Origin: Argopecten irradians
Lineage: Eukaryota; Mollusca; Bivalvia; Pectinida; Pectinidae
Length of the DNA: 64,000 nt
Reading direction: 5' to 3'
Assembly (NCBI RefSeq): GCF_041381155.1
Contig: NC_091137.1
Span: forward strand, 18,769,655 to 18,833,654
The translations under genes were made by a program, and so were the position numbers. The notes under the pieces are model-generated. The model saw only the letters and a program-made list of their open reading frames with translations, was not told the DNA's origin and searched no databases. Shown here piece after piece: positions 48,391-63,300 of this stretch (positions within the stretch are counted from its first letter, which is position 1; every line of letters starts with the position of its first letter).

Positions 48391-51300
48391 CTTAAAAGAA
48401 AAACAATATGGACGGTTAAATATGATGTCCGTAGCAAACCTAAATACATCTATGACATCGATAACTACCCTGATTATATTTAAGATAATCATTAACATGG
48501 CTCGATATGAGATCGATTGCTAACATGGTTAATTCATATGACATCAATCGCTAACCCGGTTAATTCATATGACATCAATCGCTAACCTGGTTAATTCATA
48601 TGAGATTCGAACCTGGTCAGATATTAGATAAATCGTTAACCTTGTTAGATTGCTATCAACAGTTGACATTGTTCAAGATAAGATCAGTCAATAACCTAAT
48701 TAAATAAGAATCAATACATGTATTTAATTTAAAACTATAATTGAAATCGTGGAGTAATTGGAAATGATCTTTGTCACATTTCGATAAATACCTTCTAACT
48801 AAGACCACTTTTCCAGGGTCACAAACGGGCAAATTCAACGATAAATTGCCTGTGTGTAAAGACTATATTACTGGACTCGTTGATGGCCTTTATAGACAAG
48901 TTTGACTGCACTGTCTTACAAAGATTTCCAATGTATGCGTATAAATATAATGTGACTAAATGGAAATGTATCTATTGTTGTTCTAGAAAGTAAAAGAAAA
49001 AAAAACAGCATTACTTACGACATCGGTGTGTGTTACAGTCTTTAATCCCTTCACTTTCACCTACACAGTCGTGTCCTCCATTTTGTGGACTTGGGTTGTC
49101 ACATTTCCGGTTTCTTACAGACTTACCACCTGACAAGAAGACGGGTTAAGGTAATCAGTGCTTGTATGAATATTTGATATATCTGGATGTGATACCGTTA
49201 AAATTTAAATGTCAATTATTTAAACAGAAAGATATGTTATGTTGTTTTTTGTTATTCGTATCTTCAAGTGGCTCATAGATCAAACCAGGTTGTCCGCCAT
49301 GATAATAACTTCCGGTTTTATTATACATACCTCCACACATGGCCGTGCATTCTAACCACTCTGACCACTCACTGAACCCGCCGTCCACCACTTCACGGGA
49401 GACAAAGGGGAGAGTTAGACCAGCGCCCCAGTCCTACGGATTGTGATACAAAACTTATAAACTAATGTAAACAACAGTCAAATCAGTGTCCAGTAAGTCA
49501 AAACAGTGTCCAATAAGTCAAATCAGTGTCCAATAACACACTTTACTATCCTTTTATTTACTTTCTAATGTGAAGGAAATGTAATGATAAACTATACATA
49601 ACTTTAAGAAGTCACTGCATGGTTATGTATCCTTCTAATGTACAGTAAATCATATATCAGTCATTTAAGTTGTATTGAAATATTTGTATTGAAAAGGGTC
49701 AACAATTACAAAGTGCATCAATCGCAAATGTTTCAAGATTAACAGGATGCATCAAATACAATAGCGTCAACAGCTACACGGTGAATAAGTTCAAACAAGG
49801 ATAATTAGTAATGTTTGTGACAATAAGATATTATAGCATAACCTTACCGAGTTTGGTCCGCTATAATAGGTATCTGTTGGAGTTTGCAGTTTTTGCATCT
49901 ACAATGAAAATACATAAAAAAATTACAGCTACTCATTTACACATATGAACTTCACAGTTATTAATTGTAGAATATGTGGCTCTCACACAAATTGTTTGTT
50001 CATTACTATTGATGTACATGTACATGATGTTTTCTTTTACATCCATATCACTAGTATCAATACGTCATTTATAGCAGAGAAATAATGTTGTGACATTCCC
50101 TTTATTTAGAACAATTGACCAAAGACAAATGTGTTATATATCATAGCTATTGATAATATAAGACTCTTTCATATGTGAATATGAAGGATAGGGATATTCT
50201 ACCAGAGGGTCACAAAATGTAGTAAAACCCGAGGCTTACCGAGGGTCACAAAATGTTGTAAAACCCGAGGCTTGCCGAGGGTCACAAAATGCTGTTGTAA
50301 AACCCGAGGCTTGCCGAGGGTCACAAAATGCTGTAAAACCCGAGGCTTGCCGAGGGTTTTGCAACATTTTGTGATCCCGAGGGATATACACTAATGAAAG
50401 AGTATTTTTTCTTTCATACCTCGACGTTTTATTGCAATTTTACAACTATAATATCCCGCCATTTTTAAATAAATTCAAAGAAATACACGACTGAACGTCA
50501 ATTTTCCATACATGAAAAATACCGTGATATTTTCAACAAAAATTCCATTGTTTGCATCTTTTATAGTAAAACCAGTCAAGTTTATGAAAAACATGTTAAA
50601 ATTTTACCGAGGAAATAGAAATTTTGTTGACGCTGTGATGTCACGAGGCTTTATTGCATGGGTAGCCATGCAACACAGACTCAGGCGACATGAGTGTATT
50701 GCCCTAGACCAGCCAGTACTACACCCGTATGAAAGAATATAAGTTACCTGTTCTGATTGTTCGTTCTCTGATGTCTGGGTAGGAGGTGTAGGTGTGTCTC
50801 GTTGACTACAATCTGCGTCGGCCAGATCCCCTGATGTGATTCGGATACGGATATTAGGGCACGTGTTACTCGTACAGTCGTAGTAGTTATTGGCCGCGCG
50901 GTCCTCCAACGTCAGCATCTTTATATACAGCATTCTATAACCACGGAGAAGCTTCATAATGATCGTAACACATCTAATCAAAAAAGTCACTAACCATGGA
51001 AATCATAATTCGTTAAATTATCACAGATGCTATCAATAGATAGTGCAGTTGTTTACAAATATAGAATGTTTCTATAGCTCAGTTTAGACGTGTAAAATCA
51101 TAGCAATATAACACCCAAAAGCCTGACTTTGGTGGCAATTGTGTTTGCTTTAAAACACTGTTCGAACTTCATATAATACTATTAAACTGCACACCCTGTG
51201 TTAATGTTGTAGAAATACGCTGGGGTATCCTCACCTTTCTCCTGTACCGTACTGTTGACCGCCGCTCAGACCTCTATACTTACCGATGTTACTGTTGTAG

Positions 51301-54300
51301 TAATACTTTCTCCCTAGGGTATCCTCACCTATCCCCTGTACACTGTTGACCACCACCCAGACCTCTGTACTTACCCTGTGTTACTGTTGTAGTAATACTT
51401 TTTCCCTTGGGTATCCTCACATATCTCCTGTACACAGTTGACCACCGCCCAGACCTCAAGGCTTATCCGGTCTTACTGTTGTAGTTCTACTTCTTCCCTT
51501 GGTTATCCTCGTCTGTCTCCTGTACACAGTTGACCACCGCCCAGACCTCTGTACTTACCCTGTGTTACTGTTTTAGTAATACTTTCTCCCTAGGGTATCC
51601 TCACCTATCCCCTGTACACTGTTGACCACCACCCAGACCTCTGTACTTACCCTGTGTTACTGTTGTAGTAATACTTTTTCCCTTGGGTATCCTCACATAT
51701 CTCCTGTACACAGTTGACCACCGCCCAGACCTCAAGGCTTATCCGGTCTTACTGTTGTAGTTCTACTTCTTCCCTTGGTTATCCTCGTCTGTCTCCTGTA
51801 CACAGTTGACCACCGCCCAGACCTCTGTACTTACCCTGTGTTACTGTTGTAGTAATACTTTCTCCCTAGGGTATCCTCACATATCTCCTGTACACAGTTG
51901 ACCACCGCCCAGACTTCTGTACTTACCCTGTGTTACTGTTGTAGTAATACTTTCTCCCTAGGGTATCCTCACATATCTCCTGTACACAGTTGACCACCGC
52001 CCAGACTTCTGTACTTACCCTGTGTTACTGTTGTAGTAATACTTTCTCCCTAGGGTATCCTCACCTATCCCCTGTACACTGTTGACCACCACCCGGACCT
52101 CTGTACTTACCCTGTGTTACTGTTGTAGTAATACTTTTTCCCTTGGGTATCCTCACATATCTCCTGTACACTGTTGACCACCGCCCAGACCTCTGTACTT
52201 ACCCTGTGTTACTGTTGTAGTAATACTTTCTCCCTAGGGTATCCTCACATATCTCCTGTACACACTTGACCACCACCCAGACCTCTGTACTTACCCTGTT
52301 TTACTGTTGTAGTAATACTTTCTCCCTAGGGTATCCTCACATATCTCCTGTACACAGTTGATCACCGCCCAGACCTCTGTACTTACCCTGTTTTACTGTT
52401 GTAGTAATACTTTCTCCCTAGGGTATCCTCACATATCTCCTGTACACAGTTGATCACCGCCCAGACCTCTGTACTTACCCTGTGTTACTGTTGTAGTAAT
52501 ACTTTCTCCCTAGGGTATCCTCACATATCTCCTGTACACACTTGACCACCACCCAGACCTCTGTACTTACCCTGTTTTACTGTTGTAGTAATACTTTCTC
52601 CCTAGGGTATCCTCACATATCTCCTGTACACAGTTGACCACCACCCAGACCTCTGTACTTACCCTGTGTTACTGTTGTAGTAATACTTTCTCCCTAGGGT
52701 ATCCTCACCTTTCTCCTGTACCGTACTGTTGACCGCCGCTCAGACCTCTATACTTACCGATGTTACTGTTGTAGTAATACTTTCTCCCTAGGGTATCCTC
52801 ACCTATCCCCTGTACACTGTTGACCACCACCCAGACCTCTGTACTTACCCTGTGTTACTGTTGTAGTAATACTTTTTCCCTTGGGTATCCTCACATATCT
52901 CCTGTACACAGTTGACCACCGCCCAGACCTCAAGGCTTATCCGGTCTTACTGTTGTAGTTCTACTTCTTCCCTTGGTTATCCTCGTCTGTCTCCTGTACA
53001 CAGTTGACCACCGCCCAGACCTCTGTACTTACCCTGTGTTACTGTTTTAGTAATACTTTCTCCCTAGGGTATCCTCACCTATCCCCTGTACACTGTTGAC
53101 CACCACCCAGACCTCTGTACTTACCCTGTGTTACTGTTGTAGTAATACTTTTTCCCTTGGGTATCCTCACATATCTCCTGTACACAGTTGACCACCGCCC
53201 AGACCTCAAGTCTTACCCGGTCTTACTGTTGTAGTTCTACTTCTTCCCTTGGTTATCCTCGTCTGTCTCCTGTACACAGTTGACCACCGCCCAGACCTCT
53301 GTACTTACCCTGTGTTACTGTTGTAGTAATACTTTCTCCCTATGGTATCCTCACATATCTCCTGTACACTGTGTTACTGTTGTAGTAATACTTTCTCCCT
53401 AGGGTATCCTCACCTATCCCCTGTACACTGTTGACCACCACCCATACCTCTGTACTTACCCTGTGTTACTGTTGTAGTAATACTTTTTCCCTTGGGTATC
53501 CTCACATATCTCCTGTACACTGTTGACCACCGCCCAGACCTCTGTACTTACCCTGTGTTACTGTTGTAGTAATACTTTCTCCCTAGGGTATCCTCACATA
53601 TCTCCTGTACACACTTGACCACCACCCAGACCTCTGTACTTACCCTGTGTTACTGTTGTAGTAATACTTTCTCCCTAGGGTATCCTCACCTATCCCCTGT
53701 ACACTGTTGACCACCACCCAGACCTCTGTACTTACCCTGTGTTACTGTTGTAGTAATACTTTTTCCCTAGGGTATCCTCACATATCTCCTGTACACAGTT
53801 GACCACCGCCCAGACCTCTGTACTTACCCTGTGTTACTGTTGTAGTAATACTTTCTCCCTAGGGTATCCTCACATATCTCCTGTACACAGTTGACCCTCC
53901 ACCCAGACCTCTCTGTACTTACCGTTTTACTGTTTTAGTAATACTTTCTCCCTAGGGTATCCTCACATATCCCTGTACACTGTTGACCACCACCCAGACC
54001 TCTGTACTTACCCTGTGTTACTGTTGTAGTAATACTTTTTCCCTTGGGTATCCTCACATATCTCCTGTACACAGTTGACCACCGCCCAGACTTCAAGTTA
54101 CCGGTCTTACTGTTGTTGTTCACTTCTTCCCTTGGTTATCCTCGTCTGTCTCCTGTACACAGTTGACCACCGCCCAGACCTCTGTACTTACCCTGTGTTA
54201 CTGTTGTAGTAATACTTTCTCCCTAGGGTATCCTCACATATCTCCTGTACACTGTGTTACTGTTGTAGTAATACTTTCTCCCTGGGGTATCCTCACCTAT

Positions 54301-57300
54301 CCCCTGTACACTGTTGACCACCACCCAGACCTCTGTACTTACTCTGTGTTACTGTTGTAGTAATACTTTCTCCCTAGGGTATCCTCACATATCTCCTGTA
54401 CACAGTTGACCACCGCCCAGACCTCTATACTTACCCTGTGTTACTGTTGTAGTAATACTTTCTCCCTAGGGTATCCTCACATATCTCCTGTACACAGTTG
54501 ACCACCGCCCAGACCTCTGTACTTTCCCTGTGTTACTGTTGTAGTAATACTTTCTCCCTAGGGTATCCTCACATATCTCCTGTACACAGTTGACCACCGC
54601 CCAGACCTCTATACTTACCCTGTGTTACTGTTGTAGTAATACTTTCTCCCTAGGGTATCCTCACATATCTCTTGTACACTGTTGACCACCGCCCAGACCT
54701 CTATACTTACCCTGTGTTACTGTTGTAGTAATACTTTTTCCCCTGGGTATCCTCATCTATCTCCTGTACACTGTTGACTGCTGTCCAGGCCGCTGTCCCC
54801 CATGCGACTTTAGGATACCACGACATCAGGATGAACTTGGCGTTACGTGGCAAACAGAATCCTATACGTATCGGGGAATCCCTGTGTGAATTAGTGATAT
54901 AGATGCGCGAATAGAATACATACATGTACGTTGGTTAATCCTTAAAATTGTATATTTCGTACGGTTTATACAGCGACCGCAACAATGAGAATTTAAACAA
55001 GTCCTTCTAAAACCATTTTCATATTCAAGTATGGAACTTTACTCAACAAGACATTTCTAACTCGTGCTTGCTTCAACCATTATGTTTTCCTTTTAGCAGA
55101 CTCTTTAGCAATAGCTGTTTTTAGATATATGTTCCTGAAAGCAATCTCTTTTGTTTTCTAACGCTGGACATATTTAATTTTGGTTCACAATTACAAATAA
55201 GGGGCCGAATGGTAAAATGATTAAATCAAAAATATAATTTCTCGCACATATTCCCTACCTATCCATGCCGCGCATCGTCATCTGATATTCCGACGGTGAT
55301 CGCTCTGCCCAGTGAATCGAGTAACTATGTTGTCCATCAGCAATCATTGAGAAACTATTGGTAAAGTCATTGGCTGATGTCGTCAGATGCCTGGGGTAGT
55401 CAGGTACATCGTCACGTGACGCGAACGGTTTCAGAGATTTGTCTCCCGAAGATCGAACTGAAAACTTCATCTTAAAAATAGGGGAGGATTGTTAGTCAAC
55501 TTATATTGTCATCTCCATTGCATTTGATCTTGCTTGAGGAGACATTTTTCATTCATTTAACACATAATCAAAATATAAAGTCAAAAAGGTTAAAAATTAA
55601 ATATTTTGTAAACATTTTAAAACTGAAGCGGCAAATAGAATAAAAATGTATAATAAAGATTTGAAATACAGTGGTTACCTCTGCATATCGGTGTGGACAG
55701 ACCATGAGGTTCCAGGCCTCACGGAACACACACTGTGATGTTACCATATAAGGATCGTCCCTGACAACAGTACTCTGGGCCAGTGACGTCACAGAACCAT
55801 CCAAGTCTGTAAACTTGGCAGCAAGGTCTCCGTCCAGGTCATCAAATCCGTGGACACTACTGTTGCCATCGTAAACTCTGTTACCGGTCAGGAGCTTGGG
55901 AAGAATAAGTACAAATGGAATCTTCAATGGACAGTCAAATTATATCAGAATGCACCATGCAGTGGTTTCGATAACCTCGAAAAACTATTATCTTTAACAT
56001 AAATCCTTAAATACAGTTCATTCATAATGACTTAAACACAATACATCATATTACGAGCTTTTTGTTAGGGAAAACACATCTATCTTGTGATGTAACGTCA
56101 TTGTACCCAAATTGATACTGTAGCCAAATTGATACCATAATTGAGAAAATAGCTGAAGCGTTTGTTTTTGATAAAGTTTACCTCATTTCTCAGTGATGAC
56201 ACCAAATATTTAATAAAGTGCAAATTGCTCTTTCTATAGTGTTATGTCCCCATTTCGATTTTTACTAATTTTTAAAACTGTTACTTGTATCTTGTAACTT
56301 GACTGATCCATAATTACTTCTGTAGTATTTTTACATTTATACTTCTTTTACAATTATTGAAAATAATTGACAGTGTTCAATATTGGCTTACGTGAATGCC
56401 ACAGAAAACTGAATTTAAATCATTGAAATATGACAAAAGTCATTACGCGGTCCTACGGGGCTACTGAATTATCGCAGGTACTGGTGTGGCATCACTTGTA
56501 CATTTTTATAGTAAAATATTAATCAGTATAACTCGGTATAATAAGCGCAACTACATCCTCTTTATATAGTAAAATCACACAAATCCATTTATTTTGATTT
56601 CTCTTATTACATTAATACCTTTTTTTCTTGATTGGTATCAATTTGGGTACACGTTATGTGACAGAACAAGAATTTTCGACATATGCTATTAATCGTTCAA
56701 GAAGCAAAAAAAAACACTGTAATAACAAAAAAAAGCTTTAAAATAACGTTTGTATGCGGTTTTTTTTTAAAAAGAAAAAAGTGAAATTCACCAAGCAACA
56801 AATGTCATATAAGGAAAACTGCGTGTATTGGTATCAATTTGTGTACAATGGCGTTAGGCAAGGAGAATCATGGCCATCTTCCTTTATTTTACACGATATG
56901 ATATATGTTGGTTAAAAATCAATTTAATTGTTAATTAACTGCATTATCGACAAGAACACCACTGATTTGGCCTGTAGAAGGAAGGATACTCACGGAGTCC
57001 GAGAATCCAAATTTGACGTTCTTGCTGCCACTGATGGGTGAGGTACTGACTTTGTTGTGACGTTTATAACCCAGTGCGCCTGCCTTTCTGTACTGGTCTG
57101 ATGTGAAGTTCCCGAAGAACGTATCAATTACGTAGGATGGTCCAACATAGAACGCTACGCCTTGAATGGGTATGTTACTGTAACATATAGAAAACTACGC
57201 CTTGAATGGGTATGTTACTGTAACACATCAAACGCTACGCCTTGAAAAGGTATATAACCTTAACACATCAAACGCTACACCTTGAATCGGTATATTACTG

Positions 57301-60300
57301 TAACACATAAAACGCTATTACTTTGAATGCGCTACGCCTTGAATGGGTATGTTACTGCAAAACATAGAACGCTACGTCTTGAATAGATATGTTACTGTAA
57401 CATATAGAACACTACGCCTTGAATTGGTATGTTACTGTAACACATCAAACGATACGCCTTGAATCGGTATATTACCGTAACACAACAAACGCTACGCCTT
57501 GAATCGGTATATTGCTGTAACACATAAAACGCTATTACCTTGAATGCGCTACGCCTTGAATCGGTATGTTACTGATACATATACGACGTTACGAATTGGT
57601 AATTTTAAACTCAAATGAAAAATATTGAAAACAAGAAAGCGCAATGTAGGCAGATTTTATGCAGCGTTATAAAGACATTGTTTTACAGTGAAATAAGTGA
57701 TAAGTTGATAATCTACTAACTAATCGTATCGCCGTGGTACAGATCGGGACAGCATTCTTCGGCCTTGGAGGCCAAAGCCCCAATCAGGGTCACCAATGTT
57801 TCCTGTCTCTCCCAAAACCACACTCTTTGACAGAAACTGCTTTTGGTTAAATGCCCTGAAACGAAATCATACAAAAAGAATGAAGTTGAATAACGGAAAA
57901 GATTTTTTAATCTCCTTAGCAAAAACTGCTCTGTCGACAAAAATTTGTCTTTTTGAATTTCAAAATTTGTATTCTGTCTAGTTTTAAAATGTTGAATACA
58001 TCCATAAAGATAAATAATAATATAAATAAAATACAACGGCAATGTCTATGATGCAATGACGTATTACCTGCCCTGACTATTCTATTAGAGCTAAGGTAAT
58101 GTATTTTTGTCGGAATAATTTCAAAACTTGAAGATTTGGAGTCCTTACCCAACAAGAACGAGCGAGGTGACACTTCCGGCTAACCTGTAAATAGATTAAA
58201 AATGAAATATTCAATAAAGTTCAGTAATTTTTTACTGATATATATATATTTGACTATTTATCTAATAACGAGAAATGATGGTTTTCGTCTTCCATGCCTT
58301 ACATTATCTTCTTTCCTTACAAAAATCTAGTATACTTACGAGGCCCTACTCAGGGTCAGCCAGCCTCCTTTGATCCACGCGTTACGGTCATTATGGTAAG
58401 CTACAATGAAAAGATAATAATCAATATGGTTTTTGATGTCTAATATAACATTTAATAGTATAGCATTTCCTTCGGTGAACAGAGGTCAAAAGCGGATTAT
58501 TAATTACAACATGTTCATAAATCATTTTGTTTACTAAATAAAATAGGACGTTTGGTTAAATGTCGTGCGCAAATGCAACTTTAAGAAATGACACACAATT
58601 AAGCAGCCATGTCACTATTTTTATATTATATCCGGGTATGAACGACAATTTTTTAGCAAATTGTGTGAATCTGCGAATAGGATTTTCGCAAAAGTTTGCC
58701 AACAAAAAAATATTTCATAACCCGATAAATTCTTTTTTTAAAGTAACACCAATGTTTCAAATTAATATTCCAGACTACTTTATAAAATGAAATACGTTTA
58801 CACGTACGATTCCATTGATTTCCCAAGGGATCATTTTTCGTAATCGGTAAGCAACGTCAATAGTTCTATTGTGATGTCACAACGTCGGGTTTCCGTGCTA
58901 TTCTCGGATTTTTTATCATGGTGTATGGAAAAAATGAATTGGCCAATCAGAAAGCCAAATTTAGTATAAAAACAAAGAATAAATAATTATGTAAAATTTC
59001 AAAAGCAAAAAATGAAATAAAAAACAAACAAACAAAAACACAAAACCACGCATTTATTAGAATACTAAATCTACTAGTTATCTATAGATACATACCTGTC
59101 AATCTATCGAGGATGACGTGCTTGTCAGCAGACGTTGTATCGAGCGGGTTTTCCTTGGGATGGTAAAACTGAGGTGTCAAGATGTCACCGGTAATTTCAT
59201 CCAGACTATTGTCAATGAATAGTCCGTCCTGTAAATATTACCAGGTACATAAAGAAATCACCACAAATATATAAAAGTATAATTCAAAAATTTTCTCGTT
59301 GTCCAAGTGTACTGTAATCTACCCATCTTATGTCAGCATAAGTTTGTGCATAAGATTTTATTATGACGAAAACTACACAAACCTATTCCTTTATTTGATC
59401 TTTTTTGTCATTAACAACTTTCATGAGTAAAGGATTAATATTTTACGTTCATATCATATTCTCAGAAAATTGTTTTAAGTTCTTCAATTTTCCAGATAAT
59501 TAATATACATGTTACCTTATTCGAGTGGGCAATATTATTGACGAATTCCGTGATGGCTGTGTAGTGTGCCTCTTCTCTCTGCATAAAACCCTTGTCGGCA
59601 GACAGCTCAAGGGGAACATCAGGGTAGAGGTACCAATACCCCTTATCCTGTTGAACAGAGCATTTGAGTGTTTCTGACTTCACGACTAATCATTATTAGT
59701 GTGACAATAATACCAAAGTACAAATCCGTCTGACAAATCTGACATAAGTACATATGTACAAGTATGCTGCAAAACACCAAATGGCATATATAGTGAATAT
59801 CGTTCAAACAAAAACCTGTACGAGACAATTAGCGTAAAGTATTATGTTAATAATGGTTACTTTAACAATTCAGTGTTTTCTTGATACATTTTCATCGCTC
59901 ATGAAATTAGTTAGAAATATGTCATACCTCACTTCCAGCGGCAACATTGTTCCGTAATGTTGTTTGGGGGTTGGTGATCCAGTAGGTCGTTGGTTCGCTG
60001 TTTAAAACAGATATTTATCGTCATATAGGAAAGGAATTTGCAATACATGTATCTTTCAATAGGGAAAACAAGGAAATAATATATATGCGACTCCTGCCTT
60101 CTTTATTGATTCCATTGATAAAATGGAGGACGACCTCTCCTTTGTTTCTCCTGAGGCAAAATTTTAAAAAATCTGAATTTTGCATATGTCTTTCCTGTAA
60201 CATTCTAAACAGGAACTTGCTCTTTTTTATGAGTATATGTGTATTTAGACAATACCACGCTTACGAATTGATGAGAGTATTTTCATCAAAATATATTCCC

Positions 60301-63300
60301 AAAAGAAAGGGAATTAAACATAATATAGTTCTCTACGAATATCAACATGACGGATATCTCGGTAAAAGAGGCTAATTACAATACCTATCCGATGATATAA
60401 GTAATCCTTTTCTGGTACTGGCTCCGAGATTTCCATCAAAAACTGTCCTCTTTTCCCCGCCGTCCTCCAGGAAGTAACAATGGCCGAGAGATTCGTATCC
60501 CACATTATCCATCAACTGGTAAAAAAATGTACTTACAAGCTGAGAACTTACGGATCACAGACGACGTATATCTCGTTCGTTACATAATGCTGCTTTTAAA
60601 CCAATCCTCTTAAATGCTACGTGTATATCATCTGGTCATAATTAATGTGTATTGACACTTTTTTTTCTCAGATAGCAGTACACAATTAAATACACAGTTA
60701 CGTGAAGACACGAAATACCATTGAATATTTAGCGATAACGTATTGCAATCAAAACATGGTATGTTTCCTTATCTTCGAATTCATTAATTACTTACCAGTA
60801 GACCATGTGTGCCATGGACCGTGACACACCTGCCGAAGGTATGGTGGATAGAATTATCGCGGATATAAGTTGGCTTGACATAGGTCGGTCCGTCAACATC
60901 CTCACACATGTGGAAATGGATTGGGTAGTGACCTGAAAGAGGTAGGCTTAATGACTTCTGTTTCCCGGGTCATGGTATTTAATTCAGTCATTTTATTCCA
61001 ATATAGCTTACGGTCGAGTAATTCAGAAAAACCAATTTGACGCAATCCAGGGGTTTGTTCTGTTTCAAGTAGACAAATATATTATAAGATTTTTTACAAT
61101 TATCTATGCTTAGAAAATAATATATAAATGTATGATAAATCAGCGCTAATTATGTTTTAATATTTGGATGTGTGTGGCGTTGATATATTTTCAGTTACTT
61201 GATGAAGAGGCCACAATATATAACCATTAACATCAGATACCTAGGTCAGTCTGTTTGCCTAAGTGGTAGAACTCGGCTCCTTCAATGTGAACGTTAGTGA
61301 ATCCCTTAAGTACCTGTAAAGTAGTAATTAAACTTTCTGGAAACAGAGAAAATGATTATAGGATATAAATCAACTGAAAATTGTCTATTTCTCTAAAAAT
61401 GTGAAGGTATGTAGATACATGTTTTATAACAGTAAAATTAATAAACTTGAATATGTTAGGAATAGGAAAACTCTAAGTAGGTATATTTCAGGTTTCTTAA
61501 AAGTATATCTTTATATAAAAATGAATGTCTTATTCTACAAAAGCAAAACAGTTAAATAGCATTGCATGTGAATTGTTCCATTTAAAATATCCAAAGAAAT
61601 TTTGATAAAGAAAAATGTTAACAAATTTTGAAATATCACCTTCACATGTCCACCAAAAGTGTCGAAAGCGTAGTCGCCACAATTTTCGTTCACAGTAGGA
61701 CAAAATGAATTCATGACGCCCTCTATAACAATATTCCGTGACAGCAGCGCCACCTCGCCTCTCATGTCCACGTTATTTTCCACTCCGCCATAATGCATAT
61801 ATTTTGGAAGGACTGAAGGCGAAAGCATTAATATTCGAAAAGATCCGCTGACTTTCATATACAAGTTATTCCTCTTCTCTAAAACTATAGTTACTTATTA
61901 ACAAGTATATTTACTAACGATAATTACCTTTTATTGAACAATGATATCTGTAATTAAACTAACAGACGACCTTGAACTTTATGCTACAGTATGTATGTAC
62001 ACAATAACTCTTACAAACAATCTTTCATCGATTTGCGCTTCCAATGAAAACTTACAACCGTCCTTTAACATTTGTATAACAGTGATCTATGATTACAAGA
62101 AGTTTACAAGCGACCTTAACCTTTCATACAGCTGTAGTTTTGGTTTTCAATGAAAATAAAAACTTACAGTCGACCTTGACCTGGTTACTGGTACAGTCAG
62201 TGCAACTGACAATTGTGGCTATCTCGGCTTTCTCCATGTTATAATCGGTGGAAGTAAATAACAGCCGATCACCTATGGTAATGACAATGTGTATGAAGTA
62301 AGAAACGATGTTCATTGGAAATGTGGATATCAATTATTATTTGTTAGAGTCGCAACTGTTTAAAAACCATTCATACTAAATAGTACTAAATATAAACCGA
62401 AAAATATTTAAATACACAATATGGTGACTTTACTGATATTGTCGAATAGAGCGAGGATGACAGGACCACCTTCTTCGAAAAAGTAAGTGTTCTAGACCAC
62501 ATACCAATGGGGAAAAGATGTGAATGAATAAAATACAAAAATATAATGTAGATTTTGCGTTTTAAAGATGCCCCACCGCCCACAGAGCATAAACGATACC
62601 CATCATTTGAACAATAACTGAAGTTTAATCGTGTTTATATATACCTAACTAACACAAAAATGCATATAAAATAATTTATTTTGCTTTTGGTGCATGCGCA
62701 ATCAGTACTTAATTTCATATAGAGCATTGTGTCATTGATTTTTTTCGGAACCTTATTAATTATTTTAATATTTTTATTTTGAATTGAATCATTAAGCTCA
62801 AACTTTTCAATGATGGTAATGGTGTAATGTAAGTAACTTTTGTAACTGAAGAAAAACACCGATTCGTCTGCTCCTGATTTTAATAGAGGAAAAATACCAT
62901 TCGTCAGCGGTGGAGCATCTTTAATCATGCAGGTCTCAATAGAGCCCAGGAAAATAAATAAAGGTTTCACAATGTAAATTAGATTAGATTATAGAAAAAT
63001 GTTTAAATGACTATAACGAGCACATATAATGGCATTACTGTCTGAATTCAAAATATTTTCAATTGAGCAAGCCATAGGTTTTGTAGTCTTATGCAAGGCA
63101 ATATTTATATTTGTCCCATGTGCTTAAAGTGGATATCTTTTAGCATATAACCCATGCAAATTTTGATAAAGTAACATTCTTAAAGAAGATAAAACGATTT
63201 CAGCAAATCAACTATCCATGCATATTACCAAGCACGTCTGACCCTGACCTTCTTGCCATGAGCTGACGTCATCCACAAGATCTATGAGGAGGATGCTGTC

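Noticed and set aside
51190-54710. CRISPR-like regular repeats
   Set aside because: The 92-bp units are contiguous, with no unique spacers, and copy a host exon end; the genome is eukaryotic.
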